In this document: piece by piece, positions 24,126 through 32,626 of the stretch
How the letters are laid out: each line of letters begins with the position of its first letter
Position numbering within the stretch: position 1 is the stretch's first letter
NCBI GenBank assembly: GCA_018268675.1
Contig: JAFDWB010000092.1
Span: forward strand, 186,001-250,000
Direction: 5' to 3'
Origin: Actinomycetota bacterium
GTDB taxonomy: Bacteria; Actinomycetota; Thermoleophilia; Solirubrobacterales; 70-9
DNA length: 64,000 nt
Translations under genes and position numbers: made by a program
The notes under the pieces: model-generated
Database searches by the model: none
What the model saw: only the letters and a program-made list of their open reading frames with translations
Told to the model about the DNA's origin: nothing

Positions 24126-25307
24126 TCACTCCTTCTCGACATCGGTGGTCAGCAGCAGTGCGATCAAGGCGGTCCGCTCGACCAGTGAGTCGAGGTCGAC
24201 CCACTCGTCCTCGGCGTGAGCGCCGCCGCCGACCGGGCCGAGGCCGTCGAGGACGGGAGCCCCGCCGAGGGCGGCGAGGTTGGCGTCGCTGACGCCGCCC
24301 GCGTGGCCCTCGCCGAGCTCGCCGAGGCCGAGGGAGCGGGCCAGGCGCCGGGCCCGGGCCGCCGCCGCCGCGCTCGCCTCGGTCCGGACGAGGGGCGGGC
24401 GCGAATGGAGCTCCTCGACCTCCAGGGCGGCGCGGGGATCGCGCCCGCGGAGCGCCGCGAGCGCCGTCCGCACCCGCTCCTCCGCCTCGCCGTCGGCGAC
24501 CCGCACGTCGACCGTCGCCTCGGCCAGGTCGGCGACCACGTTGGCCGGGTTCGGCGCGCGCAGCAGGCCGACGTTGACGGTGGTGCCGCGCTCCGGGTCC
24601 CGCAGCGCCTCGACCGCCGCCAGCGCCGCGAGCAGCTCGTCGACCGCGCTCGCGCCGCGCTCCGGCTCGAGCCCCGCGTGGGCGGCGACGCCGCGCGCGG
24701 TCAGACGCACCAGCAGCCAGCCCTTGCGCGAGGTCTTCAGCCCGCCGCCCGGCAGCGCCGGCTCGGGCACCAGCGCCAGCGCCGCGTCCCCGGCCGCGGC
24801 GGCGATCGCGCCCCGCGATGCCTCGCTGCCGGTCTCCTCGTCAGGCGTCAGCAGCATCCGCACCGGGGCGCGGGCGACCCCGAGCTCGTCAAGCGCCGCG
24901 ACCGCCCCCAGGCAGGCGAGGATCCCGCCGCGCATGTCGAGGACCCCGGGGCCGGTGGCGATCCCCTCGCGCACGGCGAACGGGCGGGCCGACGCCGTAC
25001 CCGTCGGCCAGACGGTGTCGTAGTGACACAGAATCAGAGCGGGGGACTCCACGCCGGCGGCGCCGGGACGTCCCGCGCCGGCGCCGAGCTCCGCGTCGAT
25101 CAGCGGCCCCGCCGTGGTCGCGGCGACGCTCACCCGGGCGCCCAGCTCCTCCAGCCAGGAAACGAGCAGCGCCGCGGGCGCGGCGAGCGCCTCGGCATCC
25201 CCGCTCGGCGCGTCGAGCGCCGTGATCGCACCCAGCCGCTCGATCATCAGCGGCCGCCGTCGCCGCGACCACGCGGCGAGCTCCCCGGGGTCGAGCGCCC
25301 CGCTCAC
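24126..25307 (-). CDS. M20 family metallopeptidase (glutamate carboxypeptidase type)
   Basis: A 393-residue M20A peptidase resembling carboxypeptidase G2 and ArgE/DapE. ILCHYDTVWPTGT holds the first zinc ligand, GVLDMRGGI the bridging Asp, and LTPDEETGSEASR the catalytic Glu pair. The dimerisation domain (SRKGWLLVRLTARGVAAHAG) supplies the His typical of the family. The GTG start is 4 nt after the aminotransferase stop. Such enzymes hydrolyse C-terminal or N-acyl amide bonds. Two different M20 enzymes in one operon suggest successive amide cleavages. Confidence 0.9.
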   Translation of the reverse strand: MSGALDPGELAAWSRRRRPLMIERLGAITALDAPSGDAEALAAPAALLVSWLEELGARVSVAATTAGPLIDAELGAGAGRPGAAGVESPALILCHYDTVWPTGTASARPFAVREGIATGPGVLDMRGGILACLGAVAALDELGVARAPVRMLLTPDEETGSEASRGAIAAAAGDAALALVPEPALPGGGLKTSRKGWLLVRLTARGVAAHAGLEPERGASAVDELLAALAAVEALRDPERGTTVNVGLLRAPNPANVVADLAEATVDVRVADGEAEERVRTALAALRGRDPRAALEVEELHSRPPLVRTEASAAAAARARRLARSLGLGELGEGHAGGVSDANLAALGGAPVLDGLGPVGGGAHAEDEWVDLDSLVERTALIALLLTTDVEKE

Positions 25308-25311
25308 CCGC

Positions 25312-26496
25312 TCAGGCGGTCACCGCGGCGCCGCTCGCGGCGAGCGACTCGAGCGTCGCGGCGGCCGCCGCCCCGACGTCGACCTCGACCCCCAGGTCGG
25401 CCAGCCCCTGGGCCAGGGCCGACACCGAGACGAGCGGGTAGAGCGAGCGCGACCCGGTCCCCATGTGGCCGATCCGGAAGACCTTCTCGGCCAGCTCGCC
25501 GTAGCCGCCGGAGAGCATCACCCCGTAGCGCTCGCGGATGTGGGCGAGGGTCTCGGCCACGCCGACGCCCTCCGGGCAGCGGATCGCGGTGACGCAGTTC
25601 GCCGCGTAGTCGTGGCTCCGCGGCCACAGCTCGAGCCCCATCGCCTCGGCCCCGGCCCGACAGGCCCGCGCCGCCGCCGCGTGCCGCGCGATCACCTCCT
25701 CGAGCCCGTGCTCGAGGCACTCCGAGATCGCCGCGTGCACCCCGTTGACGTCGGAGACGGACGGCGTGTACGGGAACTTGGCGCCGCCGCTCGCCAGCCA
25801 GGTTTCGCGCCAGTCGAGGAGCGAGACGAAGGTGCCGCGCGGGGCGGAGGGGTTCGCGTCGATCGCCGCCCACGCCTCCTCGCTGACCACGCAGAGCGAG
25901 ATCCCGGGAGGACCGCCGAGGCACTTCTGGCAGCCCGCCACGGCGATGTCGACGCCCCACTCGTCGATCTCCACCGCGGTGCCGCCGAGCGCCGAGACCA
26001 CGTCCGCGTACATCAGCGCTCCCGCCTTCTTGGCCAGCGGCGCGATCTCCGCCAACGGGTTCTCGATCCCGCTCGGCGTCTCCGAGTGGACCAGCGCCAC
26101 CAGTTCGACCTCGCCGAGCCGCTCCAGCTCCGCCGCCACCGCGCCGGGGTCGATCGCCTCGTCATAAGGGACCTTCAGCTCGCTCACCTCGGCGCCGTAG
26201 GAGCGCAGCCAGTCCCCGAACCAGGCCGCGTAGACCCCCGACACCAGGTTCAGGCACCGCATGCCCGGCCGGACCACGGCGCGCGCCGTGGCCTCCAGGC
26301 CGAGCACCGCCTCTCCCTGCATCAGGACCACGTCCTTGGTGGTCCTGAAGAGCTCGCCGGTGAGTCGCTGGGTATCGGCGAAGTGGGCGAGGAAGGCGGG
26401 GTCGTAATCGAAGGGGATCGGGCTGCCGAGCGCCTGTTGGACCCGGCTCGAGGAGATCGTCGGGCCCGCGCTCAGGGTGAAGTCGGCTTCGTGCAT
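25312..26496 (-). CDS. Class V aminotransferase (alanine/ureidoglycine-glyoxylate aminotransferase type)
   Basis: A 394-residue PLP enzyme. SAGPTISSSRVQQALG at the start and D165 in YADVVSALGG (pyridine-nitrogen ligand) precede the PLP lysine K191 in GCQKCLGGPPGIS. This matches the alanine-glyoxylate, ureidoglycine-glyoxylate (PucG) and pyridoxamine-pyruvate transaminase group. RIGHMG near the C-terminus is also typical. AGGAAGAGAG precedes the ATG. With M20 hydrolases and a molybdenum hydroxylase in the same regulon, amino transfer from a nitrogen-rich intermediate to a keto acid is likely; the substrate is inferred only loosely. Confidence 0.9.
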   Translation of the reverse strand: MHEADFTLSAGPTISSSRVQQALGSPIPFDYDPAFLAHFADTQRLTGELFRTTKDVVLMQGEAVLGLEATARAVVRPGMRCLNLVSGVYAAWFGDWLRSYGAEVSELKVPYDEAIDPGAVAAELERLGEVELVALVHSETPSGIENPLAEIAPLAKKAGALMYADVVSALGGTAVEIDEWGVDIAVAGCQKCLGGPPGISLCVVSEEAWAAIDANPSAPRGTFVSLLDWRETWLASGGAKFPYTPSVSDVNGVHAAISECLEHGLEEVIARHAAAARACRAGAEAMGLELWPRSHDYAANCVTAIRCPEGVGVAETLAHIRERYGVMLSGGYGELAEKVFRIGHMGTGSRSLYPLVSVSALAQGLADLGVEVDVGAAAAATLESLAASGAAVTA

Positions 26497-26508
26497 TCGC
26501 TCTCTTCC

Positions 26509-26928
26509 TTATCCGTAGGTCTTGACGATCGGGTGCCATCCCCGCAGGTCGGGGCCGCAGGGGATCGCCGCTTCGTCGTGGTTGGTCACCAGCTCGCCGC
26601 CGCGGAGGACCCCGCAGATCGCTTCGATGTGGGGGTCGCCGTAGTTGACGTTGCAGCGGATCACCGCGGCGCCTTCGAAGTCGCGCCCGTTCGCCACGCA
26701 GGCGACCGCGTGGGGGAAGAGCGCGTGTTCGTGGAGCCGCACCACCAGCTGGCGCCTGATCTGCGCTTCGTTGGAGGTGACCGCGCCCGCCGAGCCGGAG
26801 CCGGAGAGGACGAGCACCAGCGCGACACAGACGGCGGCCGCGAGCCCCAGGCCCGCGAGCACGAGCCGGGCGCGGGGCCCACGCCCGCTCCCCGAGACGA
26901 CGCTTTCGCTTGAACCTTGGGTGCTCAT
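26509..26928 (-). CDS. Small membrane-anchored protein of unknown function
   Basis: A 139-residue protein with a basic N-terminus, one membrane helix (RLVLAGLGLAAAVCVALVLVL, about 21-41) and an outside domain of about 95 residues. That domain has four Cys (ACVANGR, IRCNVNYG, ICGVLRGG, IPCGPDL), suitable for two disulphides, and His-rich HEHALFPHAV. I do not recognise the family. It is the first gene of the leftward aminotransferase-M20 operon, with a 12-nt gap, and is divergent from the BMP binding-protein gene, so it may help capture or sense the same ligand. Confidence 0.7.
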   Translation of the reverse strand: MSTQGSSESVVSGSGRGPRARLVLAGLGLAAAVCVALVLVLSGSGSAGAVTSNEAQIRRQLVVRLHEHALFPHAVACVANGRDFEGAAVIRCNVNYGDPHIEAICGVLRGGELVTNHDEAAIPCGPDLRGWHPIVKTYG

Positions 26929-26968
26929 CGCTGTGCCGCCGACCGTACCGCAGAAATTGTCTGGAGTC

Positions 26969-27002
26969 TACTGTTGACAATCGGCAACCTACAGACTAAG
27001 AA
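26969..27002 (+). promoter_or_regulatory. Promoter/operator shared with 41869-41902
   Basis: TACTGTTGACAATCGGCA at 26969-26986 is repeated exactly at 41869-41886. It contains a consensus -35 (TTGACA, 26974-26979), then 17 bp and TAAGAA (26997-27002) as the -10. TTGACAA is itself a short palindrome, and ATTGTC/GACAAT flank it (26956-26961, 26976-26981). The GntR/FCD regulator in this operon is the obvious candidate to bind it. Confidence 0.65.
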
Positions 27003-27100
27003 TGCAGGCCGTTGACGTAACTGAGTTGCCAACGGACTCGGCGCGGCCGCGGGCGGAAGCGCGCGGCCGACGCCTTGGGGGAACGGAGGAGATCGGTCTG

Positions 27101-28228
27101 ATGGACGGTGTGAAGAAGAAACGGCTCTCGCTGCCGCTGGCCACCGCTTTGGTGCTGGCGCTGCTCGCCTTGGCGGGCATCGTCGCCGGTTGTGGCAGCA
27201 GCAGTTCGAGCACGAGCGAAAACAAGGAATCGGAAAGCGCGGCCGCGGGCGGCGAAAAGGAATCGTCGGGCGGTGAATCGACCAGCAGCGTCAAGAAGAT
27301 CGCGATCGCCACGCCGGCCAAGGCGAACGACTACGGCTGGAACGAACAAGGTGTCGCGGCGGCCGAAAAAGTCGCCAACGAAATCGGTGCCGAACTCGAA
27401 AAAACGACGGACATCGGCTACGAACAAACCGAAACCGTCCTCCGCCAGATGGCGGAAAAGGAACCGGGTCTGCTGATCGCCCACGCGAGCGGCTACGACA
27501 CCGCCGCCAAGCGCGTCGCGGAAGAATTCGAAATCCCGACGGTCACCTACGACATCCCCAACGAGGTGAAACCGGGGATCCTCACCAGCATCATCACCTC
27601 GAGCCAGGAAGGTGCCTACCTGGCCGGGATCCTGGCCGCGAAAACCACCAAGACCGGCAAGGTCGGCGTCGTCATCTCGGCCTCCGACACGAACTGGTTC
27701 GAGATGACCGGCGGCTACGCGGCCGGCGTCCACAGCGTCAGCCCGAAGATGCCGATCTCCTTCGCCGAGATCAGTGCCGAAGGCTATGACGACGCGGCCG
27801 GCGGCAAGCGGGTCGTGACCAGCATGATCGCCGAAGGCGCCGACGTGATCTTCGGCATGGGCGACGGGGCCTCGTTCGGCTACCTGCAGGCGATCGAAAC
27901 CGCCAACGTCGGCCACAAGGTGTGGTACATCGGCGACATCGGCAACATGACGCCGATCGACAAGAAGGGCGTCCTGCTCTCCTCGGTCCTCTGGAGCTTC
28001 GACGGCGCCTACAAAACGTTCATCGAACAGATTCAGGAAGGGACCTTCGGCAAAGAAGCGTATGACCTGAACCTCAAGAACGGGGGCATCTCGCTGCTGA
28101 AGTCGAAGTACATCCCGGCGAGCGTCTGGGCCGAAATCGAAAAGGCCGAACAGGAAATCCTCGCGGGCAAGATCAAGGTGCCGGTGGCGACCACGATCGG
28201 CGCGGCGAAAGCGGCCCTAGCGGAATGA
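27101..28228 (+). CDS. BMP family ABC transporter substrate-binding lipoprotein
   Basis: A 375-residue lipoprotein of the BMP/PnrA family, which binds nucleosides and related ligands outside the membrane. Signal peptide and lipobox end at IVAGC (C31), followed by a Ser/Glu-rich linker. Family motifs are NDYGWNEQGVAAAEKVANE, GYEQTETVLRQMAEKEPGLLIAHASGY, and VIFGMGDGASFGYLQAI. The ATG at 27101 has GGAGGA 10 nt upstream; the longer frame to 27002 overlaps the promoter. Glu is encoded almost only by GAA, unlike neighbours. It overlaps the ATPase gene (ATGA) and heads an operon of at least thirteen genes. Confidence 0.93.
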   Translation: MDGVKKKRLSLPLATALVLALLALAGIVAGCGSSSSSTSENKESESAAAGGEKESSGGESTSSVKKIAIATPAKANDYGWNEQGVAAAEKVANEIGAELEKTTDIGYEQTETVLRQMAEKEPGLLIAHASGYDTAAKRVAEEFEIPTVTYDIPNEVKPGILTSIITSSQEGAYLAGILAAKTTKTGKVGVVISASDTNWFEMTGGYAAGVHSVSPKMPISFAEISAEGYDDAAGGKRVVTSMIAEGADVIFGMGDGASFGYLQAIETANVGHKVWYIGDIGNMTPIDKKGVLLSSVLWSFDGAYKTFIEQIQEGTFGKEAYDLNLKNGGISLLKSKYIPASVWAEIEKAEQEILAGKIKVPVATTIGAAKAALAE

Positions 28229-29850
28229 CCCCGGCCGCAGAGACGGGGTCGTCGGTCGTCGACCTCCGGGGGATCAGCAAGTCCTTCCCGGGGGTCAAGG
28301 CCAACGACGACATCAGCTTCGACGTCCGCGCCGGGGAGGTCCACTCGCTGCTCGGCGAGAACGGCGCGGGCAAGTCGACGCTGATGGGGATCCTCTCGGG
28401 GATCCAGACCCCGGACTCGGGCCAGATATCGGTGGACGGGAAGCCGGTCCGGATCGACTCGCCGCGCAAGGCGCTTGATCTCGGGATCGGCACCGTCTAC
28501 CAGCACTCGACGCTGATCCCGGCGCTCAGCGTGCTGGAGAACCTGATGCTCGGGGACTCCGGCAAGCTGCGCCTGGACGCGGCCTCGGCGCGGACGCGGT
28601 TGGAGGAGTTCGGGACCATCCTCGGGGTCGAGGTCGACCCCGAGGCCCGCGCCGCCGACCTCGCGCTCGGTCGCCAACAGCAGGTCGAGATCATCAAGGC
28701 GCTGTGGCGCGGCTCGCGCCTGCTGATCCTCGATGAGCCGACCTCGATGCTGACCCCGCAGGCGGTCGCGGAGCTCTACACGGTGCTCGGCCGGCTGAAG
28801 AGCGAGGGGCTGGCGACGATCTTCATCACCCACAAGCTGCACGAGGCGGTCTCGCTCGGGGACCGGATCTCGGTCCTCCGTCGCGGCCGCATGGTCGGCA
28901 CCCTGGACGCCGAGGCGGTCGCCTCGACGCCGCCCGCCGAGCTCGAGGAGATCGTGATCGAGATGATGTTCGGCGGCGCCGCCGAGAGCCTCACCGACGC
29001 CGCCGAGCTGCGGGTGAAGGTCGAGGAGGCCGAGCCCGCCGAGGTGCGGCAGCGGCCCGACCACGCGGTCGGCGAGCCGCTCCTCGAGCTGATCGGCGCC
29101 TCCGCGCCCGGCGCGGGCACCGACCCCGGGGTCGAGGACGTCGACCTGGTCCTCCACGAGGGCGAGGTGCTGGGCGTCGCCGGCGTCGACGGCAACGGCC
29201 AGCGGGCGCTCGCCGAGGCGATCGGCGGCCAGCGCCGGCTGCGGGCGGGGGAGATTCGCCTGTTCGGCGCCCCGATCGGCCGCCTGAACGTGATGAAGCG
29301 CGAGAAGCTCGGCCTCCACTACCTCACCGACGACCGGATCGGCGAAGGCATCGTCGGCGGCCTCAGCATCTCCCTGAACCTCTTCCTGAAGCGGATCGGC
29401 CAGCCGCCTTACTGGCGCTACGGCAGCGTCCGCAAGCGGGCGATCGACGAGCGCGCCGAAGAGCTCTGCAAGCAGTTCGACGTCCGCGCGCCGGGGGTCG
29501 AGACGCGCGCCGGCACCCTCTCCGGCGGCAACATGCAGAAAGTCCTGCTGGCGCGGGAGCTGTCCTTCGGCGCCAAAGTCGTCGTCTTCCACAAGCCGAC
29601 CTACGGCCTCGACCTGAAAACGACGCTGGCGGTGCGGGAGATGATCCGGCAGCTGCGCGACGGCAAGGCGGCGCTGGTGATCTCAACCGACCTCGACGAG
29701 CTGCTCGAGGTCTCCGACCGGATCCTGGTCCTCTCCCGCGGCCGCATCGTCGGCGAAGCGGAGCCCGGGCCGGGGGCGGCGGAGCGGATCGGCGGGATGA
29801 TGATCGGCGACGTCTCGCTCAGCCTGGCGGGCGCGGAGGAAGCGGCTTGA
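28225..29850 (+). CDS. ABC transporter ATP-binding protein, BMP/sugar type (two ATPase domains)
   Basis: A 541-residue double ATPase of the RbsA/YufO type. Domain 1 is complete: GENGAGKST, LGRQQQVEIIKAL and LLILDEPTSMLTPQ. Domain 2 has a degenerate P loop (GVDGNGQRALAEAI), usual for this family, then LSGGNMQKVLLAREL, but its Walker B reads VVVFHKPTYGLDL, where relatives have an acidic or Gln residue in place of Lys. ATP hydrolysis probably relies on domain 1. It overlaps the binding-protein stop and the first permease start (TTGA). Confidence 0.92.
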   Translation: MTPAAETGSSVVDLRGISKSFPGVKANDDISFDVRAGEVHSLLGENGAGKSTLMGILSGIQTPDSGQISVDGKPVRIDSPRKALDLGIGTVYQHSTLIPALSVLENLMLGDSGKLRLDAASARTRLEEFGTILGVEVDPEARAADLALGRQQQVEIIKALWRGSRLLILDEPTSMLTPQAVAELYTVLGRLKSEGLATIFITHKLHEAVSLGDRISVLRRGRMVGTLDAEAVASTPPAELEEIVIEMMFGGAAESLTDAAELRVKVEEAEPAEVRQRPDHAVGEPLLELIGASAPGAGTDPGVEDVDLVLHEGEVLGVAGVDGNGQRALAEAIGGQRRLRAGEIRLFGAPIGRLNVMKREKLGLHYLTDDRIGEGIVGGLSISLNLFLKRIGQPPYWRYGSVRKRAIDERAEELCKQFDVRAPGVETRAGTLSGGNMQKVLLARELSFGAKVVVFHKPTYGLDLKTTLAVREMIRQLRDGKAALVISTDLDELLEVSDRILVLSRGRIVGEAEPGPGAAERIGGMMIGDVSLSLAGAEEAA

Positions 29851-31019
29851 GCACCGTCCCCGGTAACGAACTGCTGACCGAGGTCGAGGTCCCGAGCCGC
29901 GCCGGCGCCCGCTCGGGCGCGCTCGGCAAGGCCCTCGACACCACGATCCGCTCGCTGGTGCCGGTCCTGCTGGCGCTGGTCGCGGGCGGCCTCCTGCTGG
30001 TGATCCTCGGCCACGACCCCTTCGCCTTCTACTCGTCGGTCTGGGAACACGGCGCCCAGGGCAAAGCCTGGCAGGAAAGCGCCAAACGGATGGCGCCGCT
30101 GCTCTTGATCGCGGTCGGCCTGATCGTCGCCTTCCGCGCCAACATCTGGAACCTCGGCTACAACGGCCAGTTCCTGCTCTCGGCCGCGGTCATCTCCGGT
30201 CTCGCGCCGTCGCTGGTGAACGACCTGCCGCTCGGTCTCGCCTTCCTGATCATGTTCGTCGTCGCGGGTCTGGTCGGGGCGATCTGGACGATCGTCCCGG
30301 CGCTGCTCAAGGCCTTCTACGAAACCAACGAGATCATCACCACGCTGATGATGTCCTTCATCGGCGTCGGGCTGGCGCAGATCCTGATCAAAGGCCCGTT
30401 CCAGGACCCGAGCGTGAACATCGCCCAGACCAAGGTCCTGGAACTGAACAAGATGCTGCCCCACATCCCGGGGACCAAAGTCCACATCGGGGTGCTGGTC
30501 GCGCTGGCGGCGGCGGTCGTCGTCTACCTGGTGATCTCGCGCACCGCCTTCGGCCTGAAGATCGACGTGCTCGGCGCCAACCCGCGCGCCGCCCGCCACG
30601 TCGGCATCCAGGTCAAGCAGCTGGTGATCACGAGCTTCTTCTTCAGCGGCGCCCTGATCGGGCTCGCCGCGGCCGCCGACATCCTCGGCGTCTGGGGCTA
30701 CATCCGCGCCAACTGGAACCCGGCCTACGGCGACACCGTGATCCCCTTCGTCTTCCTCGCCCGGCTGAACCCGCTGGTCGTGATCCCGTTCATCGCCTTC
30801 TTCGCCGTGCTCTCGACCGGCGGCACGTTGGCGACCCAGGAAGTGGGCCTGCCGACCGACTTCCTGCTCGTCCTGGTCGCCCTGATCCTGCTCTTCATGA
30901 CCGTGATCGAGTTCCTCGGCCGGCGTCGCTCGCTCGGCCAGAGCTACCTGCCCAACGGCCTGCGCGCGGCGCTTCGCCTGCCCGGCGCGAAGAAGCGCGA
31001 GCAGGAGGCGGCGGGGTGA
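29847..31019 (+). CDS. ABC transporter permease (BMP/nucleoside type)
   Basis: A 390-residue permease like YufP. It has about ten membrane segments, beginning VPVLLALVAGGLLLVILG, and the family stretch LIVAFRANIWNLGYNGQFL. NEIITTLMMSFIG and GANPRAARHVGIQVK (the coupling loop) follow. It starts with TTG overlapping the ATPase stop and ends overlapping the GTG of the second permease. With the next gene it forms the transmembrane part of the importer. Confidence 0.92.
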   Translation: MSTVPGNELLTEVEVPSRAGARSGALGKALDTTIRSLVPVLLALVAGGLLLVILGHDPFAFYSSVWEHGAQGKAWQESAKRMAPLLLIAVGLIVAFRANIWNLGYNGQFLLSAAVISGLAPSLVNDLPLGLAFLIMFVVAGLVGAIWTIVPALLKAFYETNEIITTLMMSFIGVGLAQILIKGPFQDPSVNIAQTKVLELNKMLPHIPGTKVHIGVLVALAAAVVVYLVISRTAFGLKIDVLGANPRAARHVGIQVKQLVITSFFFSGALIGLAAAADILGVWGYIRANWNPAYGDTVIPFVFLARLNPLVVIPFIAFFAVLSTGGTLATQEVGLPTDFLLVLVALILLFMTVIEFLGRRRSLGQSYLPNGLRAALRLPGAKKREQEAAG

Positions 31020-31951
31020 GCAACCTCTTCCACCAGGACGTCCTCACGGCGCTGATCTCCGGCGGTGTGATCGCCGGCATCCCGCTGCTTCTGGCGGCGC
31101 TCGGGGAGTCGATCTCGGAGCGCTCCGGGGTGCTCAACCTGGGGATCGAAGGGATGATGATCATCGGCGCCTACACCGGGTTCGTCGCCACCTACTACCT
31201 CCACTCGACCGCGCTCGGCTTCCTCGGCGGCGCCGCGGGCGGCGTGCTCGCCTGCCTGGTGATGATCGTCCTCTGCGTCTGGCTCGGCCTCGACCAGATC
31301 GTCGTCGGGATCGCGATCACGCTGGCCGGGGAGGGGATCACCAGCGTGCTTCAAGGCGCCCAGTTCGGCACCACCTACCCGCGCCTCGGGGCGACCCCGA
31401 CGGTCTCGATCCCGCTGCTCGACAAGATCCCGGTCCTCGGCCCGGGGCTGTTCCAGCAGAGCCTCCTCGTCTACCTCGGGATCATCTTCGCCTTCGTCCT
31501 CACCTGGGTCTTCCGGTCGACCAACATCGGCCTCAACCTGCGCGCCGCGGGGGAGAAGCCGGAGGCGCTCGACGCGGCCGGGGTCAGCGTCGTCGCCACC
31601 CGCAGCTACGCGGTACTCTCGACCGGCGCCCTGGCCGGCCTCGGCGGCGGCTTCCTGGCGATCGTCGGGGCCGGCGTCTTCACCCCCTTCATGACCCAGG
31701 GCCAGGGCTACATGGCGATCGTGATCTGCATGCTCGGCCGCGGCAAGCCGATCTGGGTCGCCCTCGCCTCGCTCCTCTTCGGCATCTCGCTCTCGATCAC
31801 GACCGCCCTGCAGCTGGCGGGCATCGAAATTTCGACCGACCTGATCAACATGTTGCCGTTCATCGCGGTGATGGTGGCGTTGGTCATCTTCGGTCGACGC
31901 TCCTATCTGCCGCCTGCCCTGGCCCTTCCCTACGTGAGAGGAGCGCGCTGA
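31016..31951 (+). CDS. ABC transporter permease (BMP/nucleoside type)
   Basis: A 311-residue permease like YufQ. Typical segments are GIPLLLAALGESISERSGVLNLGIEGMMIIGAY, near the N-terminus, and NIGLNLRAAGEKPEALDAAGVSV, the cytoplasmic coupling loop. About eight membrane helices are predicted by eye. GTG start overlaps the first permease; the regulator gene begins 1 nt after its stop, so transporter and regulator are made together. Confidence 0.92.
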   Translation: MSNLFHQDVLTALISGGVIAGIPLLLAALGESISERSGVLNLGIEGMMIIGAYTGFVATYYLHSTALGFLGGAAGGVLACLVMIVLCVWLGLDQIVVGIAITLAGEGITSVLQGAQFGTTYPRLGATPTVSIPLLDKIPVLGPGLFQQSLLVYLGIIFAFVLTWVFRSTNIGLNLRAAGEKPEALDAAGVSVVATRSYAVLSTGALAGLGGGFLAIVGAGVFTPFMTQGQGYMAIVICMLGRGKPIWVALASLLFGISLSITTALQLAGIEISTDLINMLPFIAVMVALVIFGRRSYLPPALALPYVRGAR

Positions 31952-31952
31952 G

Positions 31953-32612
31953 ATGGCTTCCACCGGCGAGCGCAGCACCAAATCGATCGGAGTGCGCAAC
32001 AAGACGTTGCGCGAGCAGGTCTTCGACCACCTTCGAGAGGAGATCCTGTCGAGCAAACTCCGGCCCGGCCAGGAGCTGAACGAGCTCTCGCTCTCGAACG
32101 AGCTGGAGGTGAGCCGCGGACCGATCCGCGAGGCGCTCAGCCGGCTGGCCAGCGAAGGCCTGGTGAAGATCACGCCGCGCCGCGGGGCGATCGTCGCCGA
32201 GCTGACCGACGAGGAATTCGTCGAGGCCTACCAGGTCCGCGACGCGCTCGAGACGCTGGCGATCCGCCTCGCCGTGGCGCGGATCGAGCCCGCCGAGCTC
32301 GACCGCCTGCGCGAGCTGCACGAGGAAATGACCCAGTTCGTCGCCAACGACCAGCTGAAGGAGTTCTTCGACGCCAACGCCGCCTTCCACCAGCAGATCG
32401 TCGACTCCTCCGGCAACGCGAAACTCGGCGAGCACTACCGGCTGCTGATGGCGCAGATGGGCCGCTACCTGGCCCGCTCGCTGACCCTGCGAGGAACGAT
32501 CGACTCCTCGCCCCCCGAACACGCGGCGATCCTCGCCGCGGTCGAAGCAGGCGACGCCGACGAGGCGGCGCGGCTGCTTGCCAACCACATCGAGATACCG
32601 CAACGGATCTAG
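31953..32612 (+). CDS. GntR family transcriptional regulator, FCD domain
   Basis: A 219-residue repressor-type regulator. The winged helix (about 17-80) reads LREQVFDHLREEILSSKL, then LSNELEVSRGPIREALSRLASEGLV, the GntR recognition region. The C-terminal FCD domain is all-helical, with DALETLAIRLAVAR and AFHQQIVDSSGN, whose Asp and His residues usually bind metal and an organic acid. It lies inside the BMP operon, between transporter and catabolic genes. I infer that it controls the 18-bp site repeated at 26969 and 41869 and that a pathway intermediate is the effector. Confidence 0.92.
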   Translation: MASTGERSTKSIGVRNKTLREQVFDHLREEILSSKLRPGQELNELSLSNELEVSRGPIREALSRLASEGLVKITPRRGAIVAELTDEEFVEAYQVRDALETLAIRLAVARIEPAELDRLRELHEEMTQFVANDQLKEFFDANAAFHQQIVDSSGNAKLGEHYRLLMAQMGRYLARSLTLRGTIDSSPPEHAAILAAVEAGDADEAARLLANHIEIPQRI

Positions 32613-32626
32613 GAAAGCGAGGCGCA

